Positions 35,818 through 46,879 of a DNA stretch of 64,000 nucleotides are shown in pieces. Under the pieces are notes generated by a model that saw only the letters and a program-made list of their open reading frames with translations, made no database searches and was not told where the DNA came from. This DNA is from Halichondria panicea (taxonomy: Eukaryota > Porifera > Demospongiae > Suberitida > Halichondriidae). The stretch lies in NCBI RefSeq assembly GCF_963675165.1, contig NC_087390.1:1693501-1757500 (forward strand). The letters are read 5' to 3'. Positions within the stretch are counted from its first letter, which is position 1, and each line of letters opens with the position of its first letter. Made by a program: the position numbers and the translations under genes.

Positions 35818-36776
35818 ATACTCCGAAGTACTTTGACCTTTAAAGTAATATCCTCGTTTTTAGGCCGCCGTTGAAATGGGAATGATTCAGTTCAGACCCT
35901 GCTGACATGACTATACTAGTGAGTAAGTGATGGGTGAGTGAGTATAGGTTCAGATTGACTGTGTTCCTCATCAGGCAGCAGCACTAGTATCATATCTGTG
36001 TGTCAACTCCGAATCCAATCCAGAGGGATGCAATGATCATTGGTTTGCAGTTATGACTACACGTACCTAGACGTATCAGTATAATTATAAACTATTTGTG
36101 TGCTATCGCAATTGCTGATGCTGCATGCACTTATAATGTGTCATTTGAATCATGTTCATATAAACTGGTGGCACTGCATGCATGGCTATAATGATTTTAT
36201 TATTTCATGTGAAACAGCTTTGCACAAAAGAAATTGAGCAGGCTTAAAAAATTGGGTGAATAAGTAAATAGCTGACAGACTTACTCCAATATTGGAGCAG
36301 CTGATATAGAGTGATTAGAGGCAAACAAAGCAAAACTCAGGAGCCTATAGATGACATTTAGAGCATGGGCAAACCAAAGGAAAGGAACATAACTTAAGTT
36401 TTCTAGAAGATCTGACGCTAAAAAGTCCATATACATGTACTGGTAAGGATCATGAGCACTAGCTCTATTGTATAGATACCAAAGTTCGTCATGGCACTCA
36501 ATTAATGAACATCCATTTCAAAATCAATCAGCCACCATTCTAATTCACACCAGAACTTGTAGCCACCATTCCATTCTTCATTTCACCAGCACTTGTAGAC
36601 TCTAGCCACTATTTCATACCAGCCACCATTAACTTGTAAGACTCCGCAGGAGGAGGAGGGGGAGTAGGAGTATGAAGCTAGAAGACAGAGCCAGCCAAGC
36701 CGCGTGTACACAGTTTTAAATTGTATGCGCATGCACAGAATTTATTTATTCTAGAGGTCAAAGTACTTTGGAGTAT
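35818..36776. mobile_element. Inverted-repeat element, ATACTCCGAAGTACTTTGAC ends
   Basis: A 22-bp end (35818-35839) matches the reverse of 36755-36776 with one mismatch. The interior has degenerate repeats of GCCACCATT around 36515-36630 and no coding frame. Target duplication not evident. Confidence 0.5.
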
Positions 36777-36801
36777 TGTCAGTCACTTTGCATAACTGGC
36801 C

Positions 36802-36930
36802 TAGCCTCGATCCCAGGCCTTACTTTTTCTTGCATGCTGTTGTCACTGTTCATCCATAAAGACATCGTGAGGCAGCAAAGAAAGAAATGGGCGTACAGTT
36901 AAGAAAAAGTAAGGCCTGGTTCGGGAAATC
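36802..36930. mobile_element. TAGCCTCGA family, short hairpin member
   Basis: Starts TAGCCTCGATCCCAGGCCTT, with the inverted partner AAGAAAAAGTAAGGCCTGG at 36901-36919. The final GAGGCTA is replaced by TTCGGG, so the right end is altered and no duplication can be checked. Confidence 0.5.
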
Positions 36931-37280
36931 GCGTGATCCACAAGGATTTTTATGAACGTGGGCGATATGTAGCCCACAATCTTGACATAAGATATTCACC
37001 CACGCTTTTATAGACCGGCTAGAAATCTAACTTGCCAGGGAACCAGCGTGGCTAGGCTAGCTAGCCTGGAGCTCTGGAGGCAGCCTAGCTAGCTAGCTAG
37101 CTAGATAAAATAATCCTAGACAACATGCAGCCTATAGTTCAGCTACAAGGCAACAAGCACTTCTGTTATCAAGTCAGAAAGTAAGTTTTGTTCATTAACT
37201 AAGGCTATAGATATATGGCCTGGCATATAATTTTTGTACTTGCATGACTGTGCTAGATATATAATATACTAGATCTAGTC
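36931..37280. other. Spacer rich in CTAG repeats
   Basis: Holds a run of GCTAGCTAGC words (37050-37110) and no gene. It may include the 3' part of the minus-strand DUF6589-like relic. Confidence 0.4.
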
Positions 37281-38423
37281 GATGTTTAAGGTGGGTGAGG
37301 CTGTTGAACTCATTCACTAGGAATTGCTTCATGTATCTAACTGCTCTTTTCTTCAGCTCGTCTCCATCTTGTTCACTTGGCAAGAAATCGACTGTCGTGA
37401 GTGAGTCAAGAGAACGTTGCGGTGTAATATCACTCCATTCAAATGACCAATCTGGAACACGTTTTATTTGAACAGCTATGCGTGCTGTAATGTTGAGCAT
37501 ACTCGAGTGGCAATCTGTTGGAGGTATAGTTTGGATATTGAGAACTTAAGTACGTTACCTTCACGTTCGTGTCTGACTTTTTGGTGCATATTAACGTTGT
37601 CAAAAACCCATAGCCAGTGCCCTTCTCGTACTAGCTCAGTGTATCTGGCTTGATCAGTCAGTTGTTTTAGGTACTTCCATGTGGTTACATATGACACACA
37701 TATCCCAGCATGATTCATAATTAGAATATTTCTCATTAATTTTGTATAGGTACCTACCTGACTGTTTGTTGACCGAGCCACTAGCATGAAGCTGATCAAA
37801 AGTTGAAGTCCAAGAACCCGGCTTTCTTGTTCGGCTTTTCAGCAGGGCACACATGGCCATCACCACCATTGTGTCTGATGTTGGATCCACTTCTTCATCA
37901 TCTTCATTATCCCGCCTGCCAGTGTTACCGAGAATCCTCAGCAATCGCAGGAGATAGCAGCTCAAATTCTTCAAGGAGTTTAGCCATGGTAAAGTCATTG
38001 AAGTGGTCAACAGTATCAGGCCCATGATAAGCAACGTTTTTCGAAGTTGTCAAGGAATTTATTTGCCCGACAAGCTGTTCCTCTAGCCCATGAACTCGTT
38101 CTTCCAATGCTTTCACCTGTTGTCTTAGCTGACTATTCTCGTGTTGTAATGGCGAAGGATTTGGTAGATCTACTAGCTGGTTGTTCCCGAGGTTCAATAC
38201 CAAAAATGTGTGACTTGCGAGATTTTCCAGCTGGTCTTGATATTGAAAGAGGAAAAACAGACTTAATAACGTCTGACACCATTTTCGAGTTGAATTTTGT
38301 CTTTACAAAAGCTGAAGAGATGTCGTTATACAAATCCTCGAACTTTACACGTTTTGCTTGAGGTCCTTCGGATGGTGCGTCTGTGTAGCGTTTCCTAAGC
38401 CATTCTTCTTTAGATGAATCCAT
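37281..38423 (-). pseudogene. DUF6589-like protein, disrupted
   Basis: Reading from 38423: MDSSKEEWLRKRYTDAPSEG and VIKSVFPLSISRPAGKSRKS; then, one frame away, a coiled coil (ENSQLRQQVKALEERVHGLE); then, after another shift, an acidic stretch and VVMAMCALLKSRTRK; then LVARSTNSQ, NHAGICVSYVTTWKYLKQL and WLWVFDNVNMHQKVRHERE. A 56-bp GT-AG intron joins this last part to DCHSSMLNITARIAVQIKRV and LPSEQDGDELKKRAVRYMKQ. The order and the WVFDN-N-H block resemble DUF6589 proteins of invertebrates and fungi (recalled, not searched). Several shifts cannot be explained by introns, so it is called a pseudogene. Confidence 0.45.
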
Positions 38424-39286
38424 TTCATTGATTGTGTAATAAAATAGTTCATGTGTATCTCTATCCCTTTTTGTACTAACTATTTTTGGGTATAATTACT
38501 GACATCATCATTACACAATGTTCATGTATTATTATTAGTAACACAATTTTGCTTATTATAATGATGACTGACAACACATCTAGCTAGCGAGGTAGTATAT
38601 TATGGAATAAAAAAATTGAGCTAGATAAAACTGTTAGGGTAGCAGCTACCTAACTAGTACATGCACAGTTAACTGCTGCATTGTCTTTGTCTAATCCATA
38701 TTGATATTGTCCAGCATGTAACCTGCAAAGTACATAGAGTTAGATACGTGGGCAGTCCAACATCTCTAACTCTACATGCCCACGCTCATTTTCACCCTTC
38801 TACCACCCTTCTACCCTCACGCGACTTCCCGATACAGGCTCTCCTTTTTCCTAACTTTACGTCCATTTCTTTCTTTATTCCTCCAATTAATACCGTATTT
38901 TATCTCATTAAAGGTTATACAGTATTTTAACTTATTGAACGAATGTGACAAATAAAGAAAAAGGAGAGCCTGTGTAGAGGCTATAACTGGCCATGCCCTC
39001 CCAACTGCATGGCAGCCCATTCTGAACTCTGACCTCTATGTTTTACCATTGTATTTGCGCATGCGTACTAAACTCCACATGGATTATTGTCACTTCTGAC
39101 TCAAGTTCACTCCTAGATCCTGATCCTGACAACAGAATATTGATTTCAAGTTCACTTCTGACCCAAGTTCTCTTCTGACAGCAGAATCAGGTTTCTCCCA
39201 CATTTGGATTATTTCACTTTCACTTCTGACAGCAGAATACTGATTTCCTCAACTCTCATTTCTCAACTCTCATTTCTCAAATCCTG
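38424..39286. other. Spacer and 5' non-coding exon of the next gene
   Basis: Contains a hairpin pair ACAGGCTCTCCTTTTT / AAAAAGGAGAGCCTGT (38834-38976), probably a small element. From about 39100 a CT-rich leader with repeated ACTTCTGAC ends in the donor TCCTG|GTAAGC at 39286, the likely 5' UTR exon of the gene at 39400. Confidence 0.5.
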
Positions 39287-39399
39287 GTAAGCACTAACTT
39301 ACAAATATCATATAACAGTGCATGCAAAACTTTACTAACTTACAACTAACTTACAACAAATATCATATAACAGTCTTTACACAACTTTTCTTACAGGCT

Positions 39400-40213
39400 A
39401 TGCCTTTGACGAAGGTTTGCTCCCACTGTTTGGCTGTAGGTCATGTAAGACGGTCCATTTGCACTGACTGTGGAAACCCATTCTTAGTGAAGCGATCAAA
39501 GGTGAGTAAAAAATTAGTTGTGAGAAGCTGAGACTTGTGAGCAGAGCGTATTGCGTAAAGCTAAGGATAGGGAACGTAAATATCTAGCTAGAGCTAGTGA
39601 AACTAAGGGTCAGGCTGTTGTGCGTAAATATTACAATACGTCTCGAGCTAGGGCTAATGACACGGAGCCTCAGACTGATGTACGTAGAACTAAGGACGCT
39701 GCACACACGTCTCAAGCTAGAGCTAAGGAGACAGAGCCTCAGACTCTTGTACGTAGAACTAAGAACACTGCATTAACGTCTCAAGCTAGAGCTAATGAGA
39801 CAGAGCCTCAGACTGCTGTACGTAGAACTAAGGACGCTGCATTAACGTCTCAAGCTAGAGATAATGAGACAGAGCCTCAGACTCTTGTACGTAGAACTAA
39901 GAACACTGCATTAACGTCTCAAGTTAGAGCTAACGAGACCGAGCTTCAAAGTATTGTACGTAGAGCTAAGGACGCTGCATTAACGTCTCAAGCTAGAGAT
40001 AATGAGACAGAGTCTCAGACTATTGTACGTAGAACTAAGAACACTGCATTAACGTCTCAAGTTAGAGCTAACGAGACCGAGCTTCAAAGTATTGTACGTA
40101 GAACTAAGGACGCTGCATTAACGTCTCAAGCAAGAGATAATGAGACAGAGCCTCAGACTATTTTACGTAGAACTAAGAACACTGCACACACGTCTATAGA
40201 TGCATGTAAATAA
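39400..40213 (+). CDS. Zinc-knuckle plus 23-residue repeat protein (Helitron-associated type)
   Basis: Two coding exons, 39400-39501 and 39545-40213, joined by a 43-bp intron (GTGAGT...GCAG) in phase 0, give about 256 residues. Exon 1 follows the acceptor CTTTTCTTACAG and encodes a Cys/His knuckle, KVCSHCLAVGHVRRSICTDC, ending GNPF. Exon 2 opens SVLRKAKDRERKYLARA and then repeats a 23-residue unit (RRTKDAALTSQARANETEPQ) about eight times, strongly basic and helical. Similar zinc knuckle plus arginine/glutamate repeats precede the Rep-helicase part of metazoan Helitron proteins (from memory). Here the Rep and helicase domains are absent, and a Helitron-like 3' end lies 140 bp downstream, so it is probably a shortened element protein. 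Confidence 0.55.
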
Positions 40214-40354
40214 GTCTTTTCTTCTCAGTGACTTTATATAGATAAGCTAACTTTAATATAAAATTCATTATAGAAACTAATATAACACTAATACTTTTTG
40301 AGCGAAAGCATAACATGGCGAGAGGCATTAGCAAGCGCACGCTTGCAACACTCG
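40214..40354 (+). mobile_element. Helitron-like 3' terminus
   Basis: The hairpin GCAAGCGCACGCTTGC (40331-40346; 7-bp stem, 2-nt loop) is followed eight bases later by CTCG and then T-rich host DNA (TTGTTTTGTAG, transporter sequence). The block from 40290 matches the remnant ending CTAG at 23678. A hairpin close to a CTRR-like end inserted before T is the Helitron hallmark; CTCG departs from CTRR. Confidence 0.45.
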
Positions 40355-41546
40355 TTGTTTTGTAGTAGTTCCAGAATTAGAAACACAACATTGAGAGTTG
40401 TAATGAAGAGAGAAATTATCCCAATTCTTCTAAGAATGCTGGGAAGTTTGTTACGTATCACTGGGTATAGCACAAACTCATAAAAGACAGTCCAAACCAT
40501 ACCACACCACAAATGGTGATATGTGAATAAAGCCAGAAGCCTTGAAATATAAAACTTCCAATCAGGAGGATAAACACTAGCATAGTTTAGTGGATGGAAG
40601 AATGCAAGCGAGCACCCGAGAAGCCATAGAGTTAAGCAGAGGGACAACAAACGTAGGATGGTCTTCACATCTTCAACTTCTTCTGTAGTGAATGGTCCAC
40701 CGTATTTCGACTTTCCCAGGTCCATTCTTGAAGGTACGCCTTCCTCCCAGTTTGTGAGAGCACTGCGATTTAGGGGAGCTTTGTGCTTGGCAGCAAACTT
40801 GAGAACATGGTACATGGTTTTGAGGGACTGAGGTGACTTTGGTTCAATTATCAGCCATTTTTTAGCTAGGAGAAAGTCAAGAATAAGAACAACACTCATA
40901 TACACAAAGGTGGTAGCAAACTGTACAGTTGGACAACCCAGTATGATGAACGACTGATACACAAAACATCTGATATAATGGGCAAATCGACAACAAAAGG
41001 GATCCAAATACCAGCATAGATACAGAATGCAAACCAGGCAATAAAACTAGTGATATTGGAAGATGAAGCATCAGGCATCTGATCTAGGCCTAGTTGTAGT
41101 GAGGTAACAAAGCATGCTACTCCAGCTACTATAAAGAGACTCACACCAATGCAATACAAGACACTCACAGCATACATGTAATATTCAATGCCTAGAACTA
41201 GGGTGAAGGCACTAGAAAGCAAACAAAGGAAGAATAACAGCACAAAACTGTATTTCATCACTCTGTAGTTCCCCAGCTTAGCGTCGACTAGCCATCCTGA
41301 GAAAATAGCTCCCAACAAACCAAACACAACTGGGATAGCAAGTAGCCATTTTGAAATTACAAAATTTACATAAGATCATTGATGGATAACCTGAAACACT
41401 GAAGTACCGGCTATTGCTAACAGCATAACCCAGACCAGAACGAGAAAGGATCCCTTGGAATAGAACCACCTCACTCTGTACTTGAACTTGCAGCCATTCC
41501 TTGATACCAGAGGACTGCCTCCATTCGTAGAGTTAGTTTGTCTCAT
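40355..41546 (-). pseudogene. POT6: inverted copy of POT3, broken
   Basis: Reads on the minus strand from the family ATG at 41546. It agrees closely with POT3 (SDVLCISRSSYWVVQLYSLL, LAFFHPLNYASVYPPDWKFY) but has a CGA-to-TGA stop after VIHQ, a nearby frame loss, and a TA inserted at about 40899-40902 in CATATACAC (CATACAC in POT3). It stops in TM10 at the Helitron-like end. The missing C-terminal part was not found left of the Helitron-like gene. Confidence 0.9.
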
Positions 41547-41602
41547 AACAGTCACACACATGTACGTAGGGACAGTGGCTAAACGCTGTAACTTGGTAAA
41601 TG

Positions 41603-42208
41603 TAGCCTCGATTCAAGGCCGATTAAAATACAGCCTGGTACCTATTGCAGGGGTGATAGTGCGCATGCGCTTCAAATTACCCAGAATATGGGTAATCGTA
41701 CTACGAACGTAAAACCTTAGTAAATTACACAGGAATAGCCCGTTTACTAAAAATATGTTCCGTAATACTTTATCTCTATGACTGAGTTCTGTAAAGCTGT
41801 GGCTTATACCGTCTATTGCGTTGGTCTAGAAGGCTTGAACACTAGTTGTAAGACAGAAGAGGCTCTCATCTACGTCTAGGATGGTCCTATAGCTGGGTTG
41901 TCTTCGCAAGTAGCAGTTTGAGGCACCATATACACTTCCCATAGCCTGTACAGATCCAAGGTAAGACATCCTGACCATACAACCGTCATAGAGGTAGATG
42001 AGAGCCTCTTCTGGCTTCAGACTAGTGTGAAAGCCTTCTGGAACAACACAATAGAGAGCTAAGCTGATGTACATGTACAAAGATAGAAAATAGATGAGAG
42101 AAAGAAAAAGGGGATTCCCCAGATTCTGGAGAATAAACTAACGCATGCGCACTATCACCCCTGCAATAGGTACCAGGCCGTATTTTAATCGGCCTGGAAT
42201 CGAGGCTA
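41603..42208. mobile_element. TAGCCTCGA family, medium type, copy 2 (9-bp TSD)
   Basis: Ends TAGCCTCGATTCAAGGCCGA and TCGGCCTGGAATCGAGGCTA, flanked by TGGTAAATG (41594-41602 and 42209-42217). The uninterrupted site survives upstream of POT3 (CTGCATTTACCAAGTTACAG), which proves the insertion and the 9-bp duplication. Relative to copy 1 it has an extra TA in the shared internal frame near 41931. Confidence 0.95.
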
Positions 42209-42217
42209 TGGTAAATG

Positions 42218-43060
42218 CAGCAATATCTAAATTCTATTGGAGTTCAATTCTGAGTGAAACTATTCTTATACATAATTATACATACATGCAGTGCCCACAT
42301 AGACACACCTGCACAATCTTGCTGTGTGTATGCGCATGCATGCATGGTTGGTATGATCTGTCAATATAGTGAAAGTTTAACTTTCTCCCAAAATTAATGG
42401 TTATGAACTGCTAAGAGTTTAGTTTCAGTATTTCTACAATTATAGTGGAAACAGTCATGCCTATATGTATAGACGTGAGTGAGTTTCGTCAGGAGCCCAT
42501 AAGAGAAGGAGCGGCTAACTTCAACGTACACTCGGGGATCACATCTCGTAATTGCCGGTGAAACCGCACTTCCTTGTTTGGAAGCGACTAAGTGCTTGCA
42601 AACCGCAGCCCTGTATTGCGTATAACACGTGTAGGGATTCAACCACTTAAGTGACTTTGCATTATATGGAAATGGGGTCATAACCACTTACGAAACGTGA
42701 TCCCCGTAGTCAGCCGCTCCTTCTCTTATGGGCTCCTGGTTTCGTACATGCCAAGTTCAAAAAAGTGTTCATTGACAAAACTGTTATCAAAATTATAATT
42801 ATACTGCAATAGCGAGTGGTACATCTGGTACAAAACATCCCCTTGTCAAACCATACCTTCCGATACCACATCCATATACCGTGAATATGTATTGACTAAT
42901 GCATATACATGTAAATGTACTAAAACAGTCAGTTACTTTGTATATAGTAGGTGTATTTGGCAAGTAATTTGACAATCATGCTGCATGATACTCTGATCAC
43001 ACATTACCAGGAAAATTCTTCACTAAGCTATACATATCTTAACCTGATTAGCCAAATATA
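42218..43060 (-). repeat. Inverted duplicate of the POT3 upstream region
   Basis: Reverse complement of about 17808-18370, interrupted only by the element at 42490-42738. Small differences include an extra TGCA in GCATGCATGCATGCGC and the loss of an AATTAT-containing run. Confidence 0.85.
42490..42738. mobile_element. MITE with CAGGAGCCCATAAGAGAAGG ends (7-bp TSD)
   Basis: A 249-bp element whose ends CAGGAGCCCATAAGAGAAGG and CCTTCTCTTATGGGCTCCTG are perfect inverted repeats for 27 bp. GTTTCGT is duplicated at 42483-42489 and 42739-42745. The empty site is preserved as GTACGAAACTC near 18117 upstream of POT3. No coding capacity. Confidence 0.95.
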
Positions 43061-43110
43061 CCTTGCATGCACAGTATAGAGTATTGTGTCTTAGCAACTG
43101 AGTGTCTGTT

Positions 43111-44353
43111 ATGATACAAACTAACTCTATGAATGGAGGCAGCTCTCTGTATGGTATCATGCAAGGAATGGCTGCAAGTGCAAGTACAGAGTGAGGTGGT
43201 TCTATTCCAAGGGAGCCTTTCTTGTTCTGGTTTGAGTTATGCTGTTGAGTATATCTTATATATCAGTGTTTCATGTGCTCCATCAACGATTGGTGTCCAT
43301 TTTGTATTTCAAATGGCTACTTGCTATCCCACTTGTGTTTGGTTTATTGTTGCATGGGAGCTGTTTTCTCAGGATGCATGGCTAGCCGACGCTATTAATC
43401 TGGGGAACTATACAGAGTGATGAAATACAGTTTTGTACGGTTGTTCCTCCTTCGTTTGCTTTCTAGTGCCTTCACCCTAGTTCCTGACATTGCCCATTAC
43501 GTGTATATTGTGAGTGTCTTGTATTGCATATAGGCGGGAGTCTCTTTCTAATAGCTGTGGTAGCGTGCTTTGTTACCTCACTACAACTTGGCCTATAGAC
43601 CTCATGCTTCATCTTTTATGTATGAGGCCTATATGTATGAGTGTTGTACTTATTCTTGACTTCCTTCTAGCTAAAAAATGGCTAATACTTGAGCCAAGCT
43701 TACCTCAGTCCCTCAAAACCATCTACCGTGTTCTCAAGTTCGTTGCGAATATGAAACGTTGTTTTGAATTGTTACATGTCAAGGCTTCTGGTCTTTTTCA
43801 CATACAATTTTTTGTGGTGTGGTATGGTTTGGACTGTCTTGTATGAATTTGTGATCTATTCTGTGGCATGTATCCTTCTTCCCAGCATCCTTAGGAAAAT
43901 TGTAATTGTTTCTTTCTTCATAACGGCTCTCAGTATTGTGTTTGTAATTCTGGAACTATAGTACAGTACTGTCATAGTGATTTAGTGGCAGTCGATTTTG
44001 TCATTGACATTATACATTCAGGTTTCTCAGGGTTTGCTCGCAATGTTGCTTGCTACTAACATCCTAGAGTTAGTTTGTGCTCAAGCTCCATAACAACATG
44101 AGAGGATTGTTTGGAGGTTGGATGACATTTGTGACGATCTCTTCTTTTATTATCAGCGATTTTGCTCCGTCAAACAGCACATTAACAATATTTCTATATG
44201 GGGTTAGAGTAGGCACCAGCTCAGTCTGCTTGGATTCATCCTGTACTGCCTCCTGGCTCACTGGTACAAGAAGAGAGTTAAATACGAAGACTATACAATG
44301 CACACAGAGTGGTGGAGGAAGTCTATAATCGATACTTGTCAGCTCGGCATTGA
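43111..44353 (+). pseudogene. POT7: decayed full-span transporter copy
   Basis: Spans from the family ATG to the tail but has many frame breaks. Insertions seen against intact copies: TGCA near 43159, CATG near 43352, GCAT near 43374, TA near 43410, TA near 43530, TA near 44293. TM5-TM6 is mostly deleted (around 43600-43625), and the cytoplasmic loop after GTTCTCAAGTTC is lost. The tail begins in yet another frame. Confidence 0.85.
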
Positions 44354-44781
44354 CTATAATTAGGTCCGTGCATCTTATATGTGACTATGTACGTAATATA
44401 GTGTGTGGTGTAGTATATATTTTTTGTGTATGAGATTACAAGTAGCTATACCTAAAGTCTATGTGTTGAGTAACGATGTTGTCATACCGGTAGTTAATGA
44501 AAAAGCGCTTCTATATCTTAACAGTCAAAGCCCTCTGCATTATAGTGGTAATTTTAACGGGGAAAAAAGCAAATCTCTAGCCTTTAGTAATATACATAAT
44601 TATTATTATTATGTCTTTTCCTCGGTATTGATTTTATGGCTGCGACGTAACATAATGTGAGGACTACTTATTGATTTACACAATTGATTTACCAGTGAAA
44701 GCACTATCCTTTAGAGCTACATAATAATAATGAATGTGTTATAGGTGTTTGCATGGTCCTCAAAGTTACCTCCCTCCACAG
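44354..44781. other. Spacer without recognised gene
   Basis: AT-rich. The last 20 bases (CAAAGTTACCTCCCTCCACAG) are a good splice acceptor for the exon candidate that follows. Confidence 0.4.
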
Positions 44782-44871
44782 ATGGAGAATATGACGGTAC
44801 CGTTGCTGAGTGAGGAAAGTGGTGAATGGCAGACCAGCCAAGATATTCAAACTACACAACCACACTTTGAG
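44782..44871 (+). CDS. Candidate first coding exon, orphan
   Basis: After the acceptor CCTCCCTCCACAG come 30 codons beginning MENMTVPLLSEESGEWQTSQ and ending PHFE at a GTACAG donor, phase 0. An acidic Ser/Thr-rich start with a PLLS motif resembles the cytoplasmic N-termini of transporters, but no following exon was found and the array's transporters lack such an exon. Unassigned. Confidence 0.3.
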
Positions 44872-45078
44872 GTACAGTATATAGTATATACCGTGTTTAT
44901 TGATGCCTGTAATTGTGCGTAGTGTTTGGAATCTATTAGGGGAATACCGTGTATTTATTAGACACTAGTTTAATGTATTTACTAGCGATATAGTGTTCGT
45001 ATTATTATTACACCTTGCTATTATGCTATTATGTAATAATATGTATTAGGATTGGCAGAGCGTATGATAATGTACAAC

Positions 45079-45306
45079 CAAGGGCGTATAAAAGAAGAGA
45101 GGGCATGCAACTCCACTATCAGTACACGTAGCTAGCAGAGTTCAAACGTGGGCGAAGGAATGTGTGCATTTGCATGAAGTGCTAAAATTTTTTAATTTTT
45201 AGCATTTCATGCACAGTCATGCACATTCATCCGCCCACGTTTGAACTCTGCTCATGATCATGATCATATGGGAGTTGCATGCCCTCTCTTCTTTTATACG
45301 CCCTTG
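45079..45306. mobile_element. MITE, GGGCGTATAAAAGAAGAG family, copy 2 (7-bp TSD)
   Basis: Ends CAAGGGCGTATAAAAGAAGA and TCTTCTTTTATACGCCCTTG are perfect inverted repeats, continuing through GAGGGCATGCAACT. GTACAAC is duplicated at 45072-45078 and 45307-45313. An inner pair GAGTTCAAACGTGGGCG / CGCCCACGTTTGAACTC adds a second hairpin. Confidence 0.9.
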
Positions 45307-45354
45307 GTACAACTATGTCAAAATAAAATAATGTCAAATCATAGAATTATATTT

Positions 45355-45550
45355 TGTGTACAGTACAACCTCAATTATCCGGACATCTTGGTTCCAGAGG
45401 CAGGCCGGATAACTGAATAGATAACCACGCCTTGATCCACCCACTTTATTGATAAATAGCAGTGCCACATGGATAAGCAGGCCTGTCTCCATAGTAACAG
45501 CTGCAACGCGCATGTACATTTATGGGACACGCCCATTATCTGAAGAAACG
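45355..45550. mobile_element. Tigger/pogo-like terminus fragment
   Basis: TACAGTACAACCTCAATTAT followed by CCGGACATC and GGCCGGATAACTG match the style of Tigger/pogo ends (CAGT...CTC...ATCCGGA). It directly adjoins the truncated 5' side of POT8. Only one end is recognisable. Confidence 0.4.
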
Positions 45551-46246
45551 AGATATGGTGGACCATTGCAAGTCAGTTGAAGATGTGAAGACTTTCTTAC
45601 GTTTGATATCCCTCTTTTTAACGCTATGGCTTCTTGGGTGCTCACTTGCACTCTTCCATCCACATAGTTATGTTACCGTCTATCCCCCGGATGTGAATTT
45701 TTATGTTTCGAAGCTTCTGGCCTTATTCACCTACAACTCAAAGTGGTGTGGTATGATTTGGACTGTCTTTTATGAGTGATACATAACAAGCTTCCTAGTA
45801 GTATTAGAAGAATTGGGATAATTTCTTTCTTCATCACGATTTTCAGCATCGCTTTTCTTATTCTAGAAGTAGTACATTATCACGGGGAGTTAGCAGTGTA
45901 CGAGTATGTTACAATTGTCTTAAATTCAATTTCTAAAGGTTTGCTCACAATGTTGCTTTTTAGCACAATGATGGAGTTAGTTTGTGCTCAAGCTCCATAC
46001 CACATGAGAGGATTGTTTGGAGGGTGTATGTTGTTAGTGTTGATGTCGTCTTTTATTGTCAAAGATTATTTTCCATCGAACATCACATTGACACTATATG
46101 GGATTAAAGCCGTCGTCAGTCTGCTTGGATTCATCCTGTACTGCCTCCTGGCTCGTTGGTACAAGAGGAGAGTTAGAGACGAGGAATACAATGTACAAAC
46201 TGTTGTAGAGGAGGTCTATGATCGATATTTGACAGCTCAGCATTGA
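45551..46246 (+). pseudogene. POT8: 5'-truncated transporter
   Basis: Begins inside the TM6-TM7 loop (GAGATATGGTGGACC) and runs to the tail (VVEEVYDRYLTAQH). The N-terminal half is missing, and a deletion after TTTTATGAG removes part of TM8-TM9 and shifts frame. From 45776 onward the 156-codon C-terminal frame is open and divergent (LEVVHYHGELAVYEYV), suggesting it came from a distinct ancestral copy. Confidence 0.85.
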
Positions 46247-46879
46247 CGTAATAATTATTTAGTATCAGTCTATATACGTATATAATTGTTTGTATGTTTT
46301 GTCGTTCATAAAAATTGCAATACGTTAGTTAATTATTGCCTCATAATGATTATTTCTAATCGTGGTCTTGTTTCTTAGACTCAGTGTTTCAGTATAGTTC
46401 GTTTATTATGATGCTTTTCAAATATACCCGCTATGTATACGGTGAATATCTGGTTGCAATAGCGAATAATTATGTGATAATAGAAATGGTATACATGCAT
46501 ATAAAGCTCCGTAAACAAACCATTATACCACATCCATACAGTGAATGTAGAGTACAAACATGGAAATGGAAAAATGAAGTTTGATGATTTTTGAGCATGT
46601 ATTAACAATTAATAGATGGAATGTACGAAAACTGAAACCTACTCACTTCTTAATAGCAACGACCAGTTATAGGGAAAGTGTTGACGTTTCATTAAATAAT
46701 GTTGCTGATTTTTCAATATGAACCACTCACGCAGCATTTAGATACCTGTACGCCCACTGCAATAATTAATAGTTTCACTCAGGAATGCAATACAATAGAA
46801 ACTGTTGCCAATAGACATTGCTCTCTGCTATGTACTGTTTAGAAACTGTATGATGAGTTCAGTCTAGTGTGTGTCTGTT
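46247..46879. promoter_or_regulatory. POT9 upstream region with array motifs
   Basis: Contains TTTCACTCAGGAATGCAAT at 46773-46791 and ACTGTTGCCAATAGACATTG just after it, 107 bp before the family ATG, plus GAAAACTGAAACC near 46628. Well preserved although the gene below is dead. Confidence 0.55.
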
